DNA of 64,000 nt. It comes from Amoebidium appalachense. Lineage: Eukaryota > Ichthyosporea. The stretch lies in contig CAVNZM010000007.1 of assembly GCA_963693365.1 (NCBI GenBank), positions 5,890,001-5,954,000 of the forward strand. The letters are read 5' to 3'. Under the pieces are notes generated by a model. The model was not told the DNA's origin. It was given only the letters and a program-made list of their open reading frames with translations, and did not search any database. This document shows, in pieces, positions 36,561 through 46,871 of the stretch (positions are counted from its first letter, which is position 1; every line of letters starts with the position of its first letter). A program made the translations under genes and the position numbers.

Positions 36561-36790
36561 GTCGTAGCAAAAGAAGTTTTACATGCTTTCAATTCTTTCC
36601 GTGTAGGTGGGCTGGCCACTTCAAACTTGTAGGTGTATATATTCTAAGCCGGACAAGGAAAGATGTGCCTATCATCGGGGTAAAAAGGATTGTGATCGGC
36701 CATGGGAGATTCTTGAGCTGATTGAAAGATGTGAGATTCTTGAACTGATTGAAAGATGTGAGATTCGAAGGATGCGAGATTCTTGAACTG

Positions 36791-36862
36791 CGCGGTCGCC
36801 AATGTAAACAGTTGGCAATGTATAACAGTGTCCTGCCGCGGTCGCCAATGTAAACAGTTGGA
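36791..36862 (-). repeat. Duplicated LTR-end/primer-binding-site junction
   Basis: The plus-strand block from cgcggtcgccaatgtaaaca to gttgg occurs at 36791-36815 and again at 36838-36862, a period of 47. The second copy is the true junction between the primer-binding-like site and the 5' LTR. The first lies inside the element. Confidence 0.85.
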
Positions 36863-37328
36863 CTAGTTAGGATAAGGCAGAGTACAACTGAATCAAAATA
36901 AAGACAGAGAACGGGTAGAAAGGCACACGCGGCCAGGTTGCTTTTACTATGGGCCGACTCAGTCTGTCTCAGACTTCACTGATGTGATCCCCGTACTGGG
37001 ACGGCTTTCTTATATAGCCCCCAGGTTTCGGATCAAGGCCCAGGATTGGTTCATCCGCGGCCAGCGCGGGTGGCAACATGCCATTCGTGATTCTGGTGCG
37101 GTCCGAGCCAGTCAGACCTTTGTCCTATTTATGCAAACCTCTTATTGGTTCACTTCGTTTATGTGGTATGCAGCTGAAGAACCATATATGGTTCAATTCT
37201 TAGGTCAGAGTGAGTCCTATTGGTGCGGACATAATATTTATGTGATATTCATGACAAAGCACGAATCGTGTGCTAGTAGATCACATTCTTTAGTAAACAT
37301 GTACAGTTCATGTGTACAGTTGTTTACG
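36849..37328 (-). repeat. 5' LTR of the small LTR element
   Basis: Same 480-bp sequence as 33698-34177, including the TATA box (37010-37017). The terminal base differs: the plus strand reads gtttac then gggg before the target duplication, instead of gtttaca. Confidence 0.92.
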
Positions 37329-37331
37329 GGG

Positions 37332-38216
37332 ATCTACACCATAAGCTTGATACCTACGGAGACACCTATGATAATAAATTAAATTCCTACGACTACGTTC
37401 ACACTCCTCCTCGGTCTCCTCCCCTCCCTCCCCCTCCCCCCGTGTGTCTACGTGTATTTGCACCACTCCCCCCCCGGCCCCCTCCCCCACCGACTTTTTC
37501 ACACCACGGTTAAACTGAGGAATAACTCTCTTTGGCCGAGAGGGAGCACTAGGCAACTCCCTCTGCACTAATCTAGCCTCATAAGCACGAATAGAAAACG
37601 GGCAATCCAAATGAAACTCAGGCAACCACTGATCTTCCTGATAACCTCCCTCAAAACGAATTAAATAATAATTTACCTTACCTTCCTTACCTTCGATAAC
37701 CTTTTTATCCATAATTTTATCTACTGCAGCCTCCGATACATCCACCGACCCGTCATAGTCGGGGGTGAATGCATCTAACACTCGACGGCCCTCCGGCCGT
37801 TTAACCCTAAGGGCCCTATCATAATATTCCTTTATATCATCTACATTATAAAATCTAACATCACTCTCATTATCTAACCTCTGCACCTTATATTCCGTCG
37901 GACCTAACCTAGCCACTATTTTATACGGACCGATAAAAAGAGGCAACCATTTCTTACCATACTTACGAAGACCTTCACCTTCACCCTTACCTTCCTGCTC
38001 CTGCTTATATCTCTTTTTCCTAGTATGATCCCTAATTAAAACTAAAGTACCCTCGGCAAATTCACGTAACGGACGTGTGGATACGTCTGTACGTGCCTGT
38101 GCCTGCTGTGTACGGGCCAGAGCTGCATCACGTGCAGCCCGGGCCCGGGTTAGTAGCTGCTCCCGGAACTCAGTCCAGTGGGGATAAGTTAGTCGGTCAG
38201 TCCTCCCCATCGGCAA
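37332..38216 (-). pseudogene. Ty3/gypsy integrase C-terminus with chromodomain-like module
   Basis: Follows the integrase core in a shifted frame. It contains the GPY-type segment WLPLFIGPYKIVARLGP, and then VDKIMDKKVIEG...YYLIRFEGGYQEDQWLPE, which has the spacing and aromatic residues of a chromodomain. In other chromoviruses this module steers integration to chromatin marks. The open frame runs beyond the inner element's border and ends inside its LTR, because the insertion displaced the native stop. Confidence 0.8.
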
Positions 38217-38893
38217 AAGTGCCGTACTACATCTAACAAACTAATAGCCTCCTGCCCATAGACCAAATAAAACGGAGAAAAACCAGTCACAGCATGAGGG
38301 GTAGAATTATACGAATGAGCAATAAACCTAGACATATGATCCCAATCATTAGCCTCCACATCCACCATTTTGCCAAAGGACTTCTGAAACACTGCATGCA
38401 CACGTTCAGAGATGGCATTTGCTTGAGGGTGATATGCAGACGTAGTGATATGAGCTACCCTTAAAATTTTACACACCTCCGACACCAACTGATTTAAAAA
38501 CACACGACTCCTATCCGTTAACAAAACACGAGGACAACCAAACCTAAGACAAATTTCATCCACAAAAATACGAGCAAACAAAACGGCATTAGCAGTGGGG
38601 AGAGGAAAAACTTCAACCCAACGAGTGGCCACATCGGTGACGGTAACAAGAACAGTGTTACCCTCAACCGTAGAATTAAAAGGACCGACCACATCCACTG
38701 CTACCCTTTCAAACATACGAACATTAAAATCCCTAATAAACGACGGGCGGGAACGAGAGTGGGGACTCTCATTCCGTTCCTGACAATGCATGCATGACAA
38801 CACATAATCCCTCACCTCCCTACTCATACCCGGCCAAAAATACGAACGATTAACACGAAGCAACGTCCTATTTACACCTAAATGACCAGCCAT
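38189..38893 (-). pseudogene. Ty3/gypsy integrase core (frameshifted at both ends)
   Basis: Contains the end of the H2C2 zinc finger (AGHLGVNRTLLRVN...CMHCQ) and the catalytic triad in its usual setting: D in VAVDVVGPF, D in LLTDRSRVF, E in ANAISERVH. The second motif is TDRS where the family usually has TD-x-G. It joins the upstream frame only with a shift near 38885 and the downstream frame with a shift near 38200. Confidence 0.85.
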
Positions 38894-39198
38894 GGCCGGG
38901 GATGCTCATGCACCATATGCAAAACCTCAGGCACAAGTGCCGTCGGGACCCAAACTCGGTGTCCGTCTGGCCCAGAACAATGATAAACTAAATCCTGCTC
39001 TACCTGACACATTTTTGCTAACTTAGCTACCTTAATCATCTGCATTTTATTTTTAAATTTAATCGAATCAACCGGCCCCTTTAAATAATTCTTAACCAGA
39101 CCAATCAACACATCTTCCTCCTGAGCTAAGATCAAAGCCGTAGGTGCTAAGGCAGGGGCCGAGCCATGAGACGCGGTCCCGACCTCAGACACTGACAA
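38878..39198 (-). pseudogene. Ty3/gypsy linker and start of integrase zinc finger
   Basis: Ends with LVPEVLHMVHEHP, the first His residues of the H2C2 finger, and then runs out of frame. It is separated from the RNase H reading frame by a short C/G-rich stretch (39199-39288) with runs of seven to nine C. Confidence 0.75.
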
Positions 39199-39288
39199 AT
39201 ACCTCCCCCCCCTCTCCTACACTTATAAGCAAGCAACCCCGGAACCCAAGAAGACACATCCACAGACACAGCATCTATTCCTTTCTGC

Positions 39289-42063
39289 TCACTCTCCCCC
39301 CCCTTCCCCCCTCCCCCCCCCGTCTCTCACTAGCCCCCCCTCCCCCTCCTTCTCTTCTTCAAACAAAATATAAGCAGCACGAGAGAGAGCATCACAGTCA
39401 ACCATTGTTTCACCCTTGGCATAAAACAATTTATAGGAGAACTCACCGAGAGCCGCGGCCCACTTCTGCATCCTCTCGTTGACCAGACGAGTGGTGCCGG
39501 CCATGGCTAGGCAGGGCTTGTGGTCGGTGTAGACCTCAAACGTCCTGCCTGCGAGTATATACCTCCATGCCTGTGAGACTGCCCAAAAGATAGCATGGGA
39601 CTCTCTCTCTGGATTGCTATATCTACGTTCACTTTTACTAAATGAACGACTAGCATAAGCAATCACCCTATCCTGCCCCTCCTGCACTTGATATAACACG
39701 GCCCCTTCAGCAACCTTACTTGCATCACACCGAACTTTAAACATCCCCCCCCCGGCCGAAAAATCAGGATGAACAAGCATACTCGAAGACTGCAAAGCTA
39801 ACTTAAGCTTTTCGAAAGCAGAAACAGCATCAACATTCCAATCTATTCTATTCTTCTTCTCCCCCCCCGTCTGACTAGTTAACGGCAAAGCAAGCATACT
39901 ATAATCCTTAATATAACGACGAAGATAATTAGTTAAACCTAAAAATTGCCTTAGTTGAGTGACAGTCTGAGGACGGGGCCACTCAACTATGGCCCGGATT
40001 TTCTCCGGATCAGGGGAAAGACCATTACTAGACACAATATGACCTAAAAACTTAACCTCCGGCACACCAATCACAGTCTTGCTACCGCTAATACGAAGAC
40101 CAGACTCACCCAAAGCTAAAAATACTTTTTCACAATTATTAACTAGCTCCTCAAATGACCTACCTTTAATTAAAACATCATCCAAATAAGGGTGGCATAC
40201 ATCCAAATGAGGGTGGAGAATTTTATACATTACCCGGCACAACATAGCTGGAGAGGAGAGCAAACCCATCGGCACCACCTTGTACTGGAACAGCTGGTCA
40301 CCCAGTGCAAAGGCAGTCTTCTCCTTGCTGCTCTCCTCCAACCTTATCTGCCAAAAAGCTGCTTTTAAATCAAGTTTAGCAAAGTGAGTATAGCCGTGCA
40401 GCTGTGAAAGCTGCTCGTCTATGTTAGGGAGAGGCCATTGGTCTGCCTTAGTGATCCGATTCAGAGCCCTGTAATCGTTCACTAGACGCCAAGACCCGTC
40501 GGGCTTCTTAACCAATAGCACCGGACTTCTCCACGGACTCGAACTATGCTCCACATGACCCTTTTTTAACATATCACTCACTATTATTAGCGCATCCGAC
40601 AATTTATACTGCTCCATTCTATAGCTAGGCATCACTACCGGCCTATTATCACCTGTGTCGATCTGCATTTCAAACCCTTTAACGAAGCCTACTTCGTTAT
40701 CATCGGCCTGAAATGCAAACCGAGTCCTATCAAATAACTTAGCTAGCAATTTTTTCTGTTCTACCGTCCAATCCCCCTCCTTCATACCAAACGGCAATAC
40801 TAACTCCGGGTTACCCCCATCACAAGTGGATGCATCCTTATTCACCGGAGTGCCACTTAACATTTCACCTCCTGTATTACATCGGTGCTGCTCGGGGTGA
40901 GGTTGAGGTACCTCCGGATATAGGCGGTCACCCTTAGCACCCCCCCCTCCCCCCGGCATACCAATGCCCCCGGGCAATTCCTGATGAGTTAGTGCATGTA
41001 TGTGGGGGGCCAGGTCTGTGGCCACCCTGCCCCCCACGGTGTTGGTTAACCCGTCAGATCCACGGGTTAGACCAACACCCTCCCCCCTTGCCTGCACATT
41101 CTCACACCCGGGGTGACCCTCCTTCCTCTTGGGGGTCGGGGGAGTGGGACCGGTGCTGTCCCGGTCCCCCCCCCCATCGTGTCGGGTGACATTTTGGTGG
41201 CTAACGTTAAATAAAGTTGTTCCCCCTCCTCCTGAGTCACCCTTCGAGCCGGCATCCTCCTTTTGGGTAATAAGAGAGACCTCTATACTACCAATCTCAT
41301 TAGTGAAACTACCGACGGAAACACCTGACCTAATCACTATAGGCTCGATGCCCGGATTCACTAATTCTATTTCTATTGTCTTATCCGGCCATACCCTACT
41401 AAGGGTCCATTGGGCCACCTCCTGAAATGGGGTTTTCGGAGTAAAAACCCCTAAATCCCCTATCCTAACATGATTGCCGGCCCGGACACGTACCGTTTGG
41501 CACTGATAAGGCTCGATTACTACTTCAGCTACCGTTCTAGCACCAGACTGATAACCGTCGAGCCCCTCATGGGTTTTAATTTTAACGCCGGACTGCAATT
41601 CTAAAACATTCGTACGTTCAAACAAAGCATTCACATGTCTACGGAAAAATGGGGCTCCCAACAAAACACTTTGAGCTAAATCCTTAACCACATAACAAGC
41701 AACATGCATAGCCTGGCCACCTATCTCACACGGCAACACACAAACACCTTCCACAGACATACTACTATTATTAGCACTACCTAAGGCTGTGCTAGAAGCA
41801 TCTAAAATAGGAATTTCCCCCCCGGCCTGATTAAAACGACGAATAAACAAAGCATGCACACAATTAACCTGAGCTCCTCCATCGAGCAAAGCAACAGCCT
41901 TCAACTTACCATCAGCTAACCATACGTCTATATAATGCCGGCTAAAACCAACTAAATCCTCCTCCAATTCAAGCAACACATCATCACTCACACCCAATCC
42001 CTGCCCACGAAGACTCACACCCTCGATACCTACGTGCAACATACCTACCTGTGGTGCCTGCAC
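39289..42063 (-). CDS. Ty3/gypsy pol: aspartic protease, reverse transcriptase, RNase H
   Basis: 924 codons from the first Met; the true pol start may be upstream if it is made as a gag-pol fusion. Protease: ALLDGGAQVN near residue 61, with the flap partner VLLGAPFF near 133-140; the usual DSG/DTG is DGG here. RT: LDLKAAFWQIRL (Asp 565) and PYLDDVLI (625-632), with the FLGHIVSSNGLSPDPEKI thumb region. RNase H: RCDAS (Asp 780), ERESHAIFWAV and YTDHKP (Asp 847). A low-complexity linker separates protease and RT. The frame is intact throughout, which with near-identical LTRs points to recent activity. Confidence 0.93.
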   Translation of the reverse strand: MQAPQVGMLHVGIEGVSLRGQGLGVSDDVLLELEEDLVGFSRHYIDVWLADGKLKAVALLDGGAQVNCVHALFIRRFNQAGGEIPILDASSTALGSANNSSMSVEGVCVLPCEIGGQAMHVACYVVKDLAQSVLLGAPFFRRHVNALFERTNVLELQSGVKIKTHEGLDGYQSGARTVAEVVIEPYQCQTVRVRAGNHVRIGDLGVFTPKTPFQEVAQWTLSRVWPDKTIEIELVNPGIEPIVIRSGVSVGSFTNEIGSIEVSLITQKEDAGSKGDSGGGGTTLFNVSHQNVTRHDGGGDRDSTGPTPPTPKRKEGHPGCENVQARGEGVGLTRGSDGLTNTVGGRVATDLAPHIHALTHQELPGGIGMPGGGGGAKGDRLYPEVPQPHPEQHRCNTGGEMLSGTPVNKDASTCDGGNPELVLPFGMKEGDWTVEQKKLLAKLFDRTRFAFQADDNEVGFVKGFEMQIDTGDNRPVVMPSYRMEQYKLSDALIIVSDMLKKGHVEHSSSPWRSPVLLVKKPDGSWRLVNDYRALNRITKADQWPLPNIDEQLSQLHGYTHFAKLDLKAAFWQIRLEESSKEKTAFALGDQLFQYKVVPMGLLSSPAMLCRVMYKILHPHLDVCHPYLDDVLIKGRSFEELVNNCEKVFLALGESGLRISGSKTVIGVPEVKFLGHIVSSNGLSPDPEKIRAIVEWPRPQTVTQLRQFLGLTNYLRRYIKDYSMLALPLTSQTGGEKKNRIDWNVDAVSAFEKLKLALQSSSMLVHPDFSAGGGMFKVRCDASKVAEGAVLYQVQEGQDRVIAYASRSFSKSERRYSNPERESHAIFWAVSQAWRYILAGRTFEVYTDHKPCLAMAGTTRLVNERMQKWAAALGEFSYKLFYAKGETMVDCDALSRAAYILFEEEKEGEGGLVRDGGGRGEGGGE

Positions 42064-42632
42064 GGGTGGGGTGGGGTGTGTATGTGGTGTGGGTGGTGGT
42101 GGAGTGTGTGTGTGTGATGTGTGGGTGGGTGGTGTGTGTGTGTTTGGTGTATGTGTGGGTGTGTGTGTGGGTGTAGGTGTGTCTGCAACCGTCGTATGTT
42201 GTTGTGGTGGTGTGTTTCTACGTGTCTGTGCCTTCCCCCCCCTTCCCCCTGTACTCGTGTGTGTCCCCCCCCCCTCCCGGGAACAAAGGCACAGAAACCC
42301 CCTCCGGTGTGGTTAGAACAAACACCGGGTTGGGACAAGAAACACTGAGACCATCCACTTGTGGCTGGGGAACCTCCCCCAACCACAAAACATTCACACC
42401 ATTCATACCTTTGGTAGAGTCACCCCACAAACATTCATGCCATACGTGGCACCTCGACGCTGTCTTGAGGACCCACGACGATGCCCGGCTCCCACACGTA
42501 TCGGGGAGGTGAGGGGGCAAAGGGAAGCTTAACCTGGGGTGGGGGAGGGTGAAGGTTCTCTGCAACCTGGGGGGGACCGATACTGTCCCCCCCCCCTCCC
42601 TCAGTGACCCCAGCTTCCCCCTCCCCCGGAAC

Positions 42633-43946
42633 TCAATAGCTCTTGTAACTACGGCAATATGCAGCAGAGTGCCCTTGCCGGCCACAAAAGTAACATGCAC
42701 CAAAGAAGGGGCCAGGGGGGACTTCAAAACCTTGGCGCAAAGCATAACCGGGAGCCCGGTCATGCTGGGGGGGCCCACCGTGTGCACCACGGCCCCCCCT
42801 TCCCCCCTGCCCCCCTCGGCCTCTCTCACCACCATTTCCACCCCTCCCTCTACCCTGCCCAGCACCACGAGCAAGATAAGGGGCAAACCTCTCGGTGAAC
42901 TGCTGCTGCTGTCCTCCACGTCCACCTCGGCCACGACCGCCGTGTCCACCCCGGTCGCCGCCACGGCCACCCCGGAAGCCGAAGCCCCCTCGGCCAGAAA
43001 AGACGGCCTGGGAGAGCTCGGCAACCTGCTTGACCAACATGGTGAGTGCATCTGGCTGTTCACCCTCTTTTTTCTCTTTTTCCCCCTTCTGTCCACTCTC
43101 CTTCTTTTTCTTGTCTACTTCCATCACCTCCTTTTTATCCCTCTTATTGAACTTCACCTCGTGCATGGCAAGCAAGTGACGTTTAACATGCAACACCACC
43201 TCATCTACATCATCATGCTCCCCAAACATGCGTGCAGTGTCGGTGTTTACAGAGAGAGCCTTACGAGCAAACTCGAATTTTTCCCTATCACTCACGTCAC
43301 CTGCTAACTCACAAAGGTCTTCAAAGACCCGATACTCCCTCTCAAAGAATGCACGAGCTTCTACGGGGGACATATCTAAAGTGGGAAAGGTATACTTCCA
43401 TTCTCTGAGCTGGGCCCGGAAGGTACGGCGCCGGTCGGCCGTCAGGTATCGGCCGACGAGCCGGGCCGTATACTCGAGCTCGTTTTCCGGCCGTGTGAAG
43501 GCCTCGAGCTCCCCGTCCACGTCGTCGGTGCTGTTCTCGTCCTCGTCGTCGGGGATGAACCGTGCGGCCAGACGTTTCTGGCCGAGTGTCCGGGACACCA
43601 TCTCGTCTCTCCCCTCGTCGTACTGCTGCTCGTATATACGAGCCGTCACCTGGGGGGCCTGCTCGGACCGGTACGGGTGCTCCTCCATCAGGGTGCATAA
43701 GTCGGCCATTGTTTTGTGGTCGATGCACTGTTTGATCATTAAGCACGAGGCCGCCACAGTGGGGGCCTTCTTTGTGTCTAACACTAGTGTGGGTGTGTTA
43801 GCTAGGAGTGTCCTTAGCCACCTAGGTATTTCCGAGTCGTGTTTGAGTGTAAAACTGAAAGCTGTGGTCTGTCTAACGTCTAGTGTATGAACCTGTGGGA
43901 CCTGTGTGTGCAGGGAGCTATCCTCCGCTGCCAATGCGTAGAACAT
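42633..43946 (-). CDS. Ty3/gypsy gag (capsid and nucleocapsid)
   Basis: 437 codons, starting about 180 bases after the 5' LTR. A helical capsid-like region (residues about 150-270, with RRTFRAQLREWKYTFPTL) is followed by a K/E-rich linker, an RGG-rich stretch near residues 325-400, and one CCHC knuckle CYFCGRQGHSAAYC just before the stop. This is the expected gag order for RNA packaging. Pol lies in a separate frame after a 570-bp gap. Confidence 0.88.
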   Translation of the reverse strand: MFYALAAEDSSLHTQVPQVHTLDVRQTTAFSFTLKHDSEIPRWLRTLLANTPTLVLDTKKAPTVAASCLMIKQCIDHKTMADLCTLMEEHPYRSEQAPQVTARIYEQQYDEGRDEMVSRTLGQKRLAARFIPDDEDENSTDDVDGELEAFTRPENELEYTARLVGRYLTADRRRTFRAQLREWKYTFPTLDMSPVEARAFFEREYRVFEDLCELAGDVSDREKFEFARKALSVNTDTARMFGEHDDVDEVVLHVKRHLLAMHEVKFNKRDKKEVMEVDKKKKESGQKGEKEKKEGEQPDALTMLVKQVAELSQAVFSGRGGFGFRGGRGGDRGGHGGRGRGGRGGQQQQFTERFAPYLARGAGQGRGRGGNGGERGRGGQGGRGGRGAHGGPPQHDRAPGYALRQGFEVPPGPFFGACYFCGRQGHSAAYCRSYKSY

Positions 43947-43998
43947 GTCTACGTTAAACTTTAGCCATTGTGTGGTGTGTGCCCGAACTCGTGTGGTT

Positions 43999-44006
43999 GT
44001 GTTTAT

Positions 44007-44037
<31 letters not shown>
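43999..44037 (+). repeat. Poly-T run in the gag leader
   Basis: About 28 T (A on the element's sense strand) lies between the 5' LTR and the gag start. It may be part of the leader or a secondary expansion. Confidence 0.7.
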
Positions 44038-44126
44038 CTGTGTGTTTGAGGTGTAGCAACAGCCCAGAAGGAACTGTCACCGCGTTACCCTAGCGCGAAA
44101 AACCGCACTAAAAGAAAGGTGTAGCT

Positions 44127-44842
44127 TGTCGTATCCTAATATATGTGTACTAGAGACGCGGCACTCTACTAAGTGTACACACACGAAAAGGAACGAACGT
44201 GTATAGAAAAACGGTAAAGTTTATTAAGACCAGGCTCCGACGGGCAAACTTAGATCCGTACGGATTGAGTCTAAGTTACGACTGAGGCCATCAAGGCCGT
44301 GCCCTACAAGATCATCATCACCTGGCCCCCTACGATGCCACATTCCATTAACATTCCGATCTACTTTTATCGTGCGCCTGCACGAGCTAAGTCGATCTAC
44401 TCAACTAATATATTTATCCAAGTCTCACCCCTCACCCTTCCCCTAGTGGCACCGCAGAGTCTAATTCTACATTTCATACTATCTCCCTCCCCCCTCCCTC
44501 CCCCCTTTCCTCTGTCATCGAAATATATAAATACGTTTGGCAGCATACACTATCAGAACTTGCCAATATTTACAAAAGGGCTTCTGCCCGAACAATCACA
44601 TTCCTAAGTCCTCCTACGATCTATCCTACACACTAATTAGAATTCTATTGGTCGGCTGTCCCAGCTGACGTGGTCCTGCCCTGCGCCGGCAGAGGCAAGA
44701 TGATGCACGCAGCTGCACAGCTATCTTGAGGCCCCGGACTTGATCTTGATGATCTGTGGACCCGGGCCACCCCCCCCCCCCCCCCCCCCCGATCTCGATC
44801 GTAGACTTAGGCTAATCTGCTGAGACGGATTAGTATATGTCA
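44127..44842 (-). repeat. 5' LTR of the Ty3/gypsy element
   Basis: 716-bp partner of 32841-33555. On the sense strand it is followed by agctacacctttc rather than the TGG that begins a tRNA-3'-end primer-binding site. Confidence 0.94.
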
Positions 44843-44847
44843 TATTG

Positions 44848-46131
44848 CACCCTCCCCTCCTCCCACCACGAGGACCCGACTAATTTTATGGCCACCTGCC
44901 CAGCCCGCAACGGTTACCGGAACTGTACGTCGTGCGGGCAAAAGGGGCACCCCAGTATACGATGCCCAAATCCCCCAATGTGGGCACGGGGGGGCATAGT
45001 GCTAGTAGGACTAACCAGTCTAACCCCCCCTGCCGGGTCCCCAGTAACCGGCTGGAAGCAGCTACTGTAACAGGCAGTACGGGCCGTCCGTCAGGCCCTC
45101 CAGACTGAGTACACCGGCCTCGGGCCCCCGGGGGAGGGCACCACCCACCAAGGCATGGCAAGCTATCCCCCCACTGTGACAGTTTTTGCCTGCGCATGCC
45201 GCATCACCCGGTCCGGGCACCAGGTCATCACCCTGCAACACATCCCCGTCAGTCACTAAGACTACTCTACCCTCCAGGAGACCTTCGGTGGCTTCCTCTC
45301 AACATTCAACACCGGGGCCCCAGGCCATCGCGACTACCGAGTCCGTATCCGTCTGTCCTCCTGGGACAAGAGGGACCCGGTGATCCTCCTCGATGCACAA
45401 CAAACCTGAGCCTCGGGGCAACGCGCCCCCCCTCTCCACCGCCCCACCACAAGCACCGACTGACCGCCTCAGCAGCTACCCCCAAGCCCCTGTTCCGGCC
45501 CCCCATCGGACGGCTCGGTGGGGGGGAGCTCAGCCCAACTCATCATGGGCCCCGGCCCGGGGGCCCACGTACCTGGGGGAGGGGAGCTGACGGGCCGGCC
45601 CAACACGGGCTCTGATGCAAATGTCGAAGACCTGGCGGACAGAGTCCGTCGACTCGAACTAACACTGGACCTGGCAGCAGGGGACCGCGCTCACCAGTGT
45701 GCACTGGCAGCAGCAGGTACAGCACACGGAGGCCAAAGTGGACCTTTTTGAATCCAACCTCACCACCCTGTTTGCCAACCTAACCGACTCCCTCTCGGAC
45801 CGGGTTGACAAGGCAGTGACCAAGGCCCTGGGCAGGCCCAAGAGGAACATTGAGGGGCCGGGGGCGCCCTCCCTCCTCCGACAGGACCCAACGGGAGTGA
45901 GGACACCCCGGTACTCGGCCCACACGGGGGACGACATCCCAACCCCAAAGGGGCACAAACGCCGAGCACCCGCCAGGCTCCCAGGGCCTTCCTCCAGGCC
46001 ACAAAACCCGCCAAAAAACGGCCAGAGCACGGCAACAACACCCCCACTGCCCAGGGGGGCTCCGTTGGCTCCACCCAGGGTACAGACCAAGGCCCCCGCC
46101 CCCCCATTAAAGGGGGTTGGCATGCCTAATG

Positions 46132-46165
<34 letters not shown>

Positions 46166-46343
46166 CCGACCGGCACCGGAGGCTGCGGGGTTTTCAACCG
46201 TCTGCAGCACCACCACGCACCAAGGTTCGAAGCCCGGAGCCAGCGGCCACCAACAATGTCATGAGTCCCAACACAGCCCTGGCCTCCCTCGAGGGGGAGT
46301 TAGTTTTTAGGGATGATCGACGTACGATCGGCCAAACCACCAG
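44848..46343 (+). pseudogene. LINE-like ORF1, right half
   Basis: Continues the element split by the Ty3/gypsy insertion. A second knuckle CTSCGQKGHPSIRC (44924-44965) is followed by a Pro-rich low-complexity stretch. Then comes a heptad-like acidic/basic segment VEDLADRVRRLELTLDLA and FESNLTTLFANLTDSLSDRV, likely coiled coil. Frames change several times. A C run at 46133-46163 interrupts it. Confidence 0.55.
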
Positions 46344-46547
46344 TCACGACACCAGCGTTTCGGCACAACTAATTTAGCCGGGCCCACCAAACGAACGGGC
46401 CTCGATAAAGTGGTTGAAGCAGCCCGATGGGCGGCTGCAGCCGACCTGGACGTCGTTATTTTAACTGAGACGGGCACCACACCCGACTCCATCAAACGCA
46501 CGAAACTGATTTTGAGGCAAGAGAGAATCGGCATGAACGTCACGTAG
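46344..46547 (+). pseudogene. Start of LINE-like ORF2 (AP-endonuclease fragment)
   Basis: The frame starting after ORF1 reads KVVEAARWAAAADLDVVILT followed by ETG. The ADLDVVILTETG block resembles the Glu-containing motif near the N-terminus of LINE apurinic/apyrimidinic endonucleases. It stops at TAG 46545. No reverse transcriptase follows, so the element is 3'-truncated here. Confidence 0.5.
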
Positions 46548-46581
46548 CCCACCGGCAGGGCGCCGGACACCCACATACACA

Positions 46582-46629
46582 CACGTGCTGCCTCAGAGGC
46601 CGGTAGTCCGGACCGGGTGGCAGCACGTG
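46582..46629. other. Hairpin with 11-bp perfect arms
   Basis: CACGTGCTGCC (46582-46592) and GGCAGCACGTG (46619-46629) enclose a GC-rich loop that itself contains ccgg...ccgg. It lies just beyond the LINE-like fragment. It could be part of a truncated 3' structure or an unrelated inverted repeat. Confidence 0.5.
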
Positions 46630-46792
46630 AGTGACACACCAGACACCCACACAAACACCACCGGGGGCGCCCCCCAGCCCGGCTGTTATTCTGGGGGGTT
46701 TAGGGCCATAAAATTGCCCATGAAAGTCCGAAAATTAACCCTCACTTTTCGAGGTTAGGGTCATCAACTTTTCCAAAATTGGCCCTAACTTA

Positions 46793-46798
46793 AGCCAA

Positions 46799-46871
<73 letters not shown>

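Larger units (their letters stand above)
33698..37331 (-). mobile_element. Small non-autonomous LTR retrotransposon nested in the Ty3/gypsy element
   Basis: Two 480-bp LTRs, which I found identical over the compared length except the outermost base of the 5' copy, flank about 2.67 kb with no protease, RT or integrase. Sense is minus: after the 5' LTR comes a TTGGCGACCGCGG primer-binding-like site (36848-36832), and before the 3' LTR a purine run ACAAGGGGGGAG (34189-34178). Short minus-strand open frames exist (for example 36324-36076, with several Cys and His), but none is recognisable. It must be mobilised in trans if active. LTR identity makes it the youngest insertion in the nest. Confidence 0.88.
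32841..44842 (-). mobile_element. Ty3/gypsy LTR retrotransposon with chromodomain (chromovirus), nearly intact
   Basis: LTRs of 715 and 716 bp flank gag, then protease, reverse transcriptase, RNase H, integrase and a chromodomain-like C-terminus, all on the minus strand. The order RT-RH-INT is that of Ty3/gypsy. The two LTRs differ, as far as I could compare, by one substitution (near 33332) and one base in a C run, so insertion was recent. A 5-bp target duplication flanks it. A polypurine tract (ggggg..ggggggg on the sense strand, 33556-33574) abuts the 3' LTR. The integrase frame is broken twice and the 3' end is interrupted by a smaller LTR element, so this copy is probably not autonomous now. 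Confidence 0.95.

Noticed and set aside
42549-43307. Plus-strand open frames opposite gag and pol
   Set aside because: Shadows of the minus-strand gag and pol frames.
46223-46235. GGTTCGAAGCC resembling a tRNA B-box
   Set aside because: Inside the LINE-like coding remnant, with no A-box or stems nearby.
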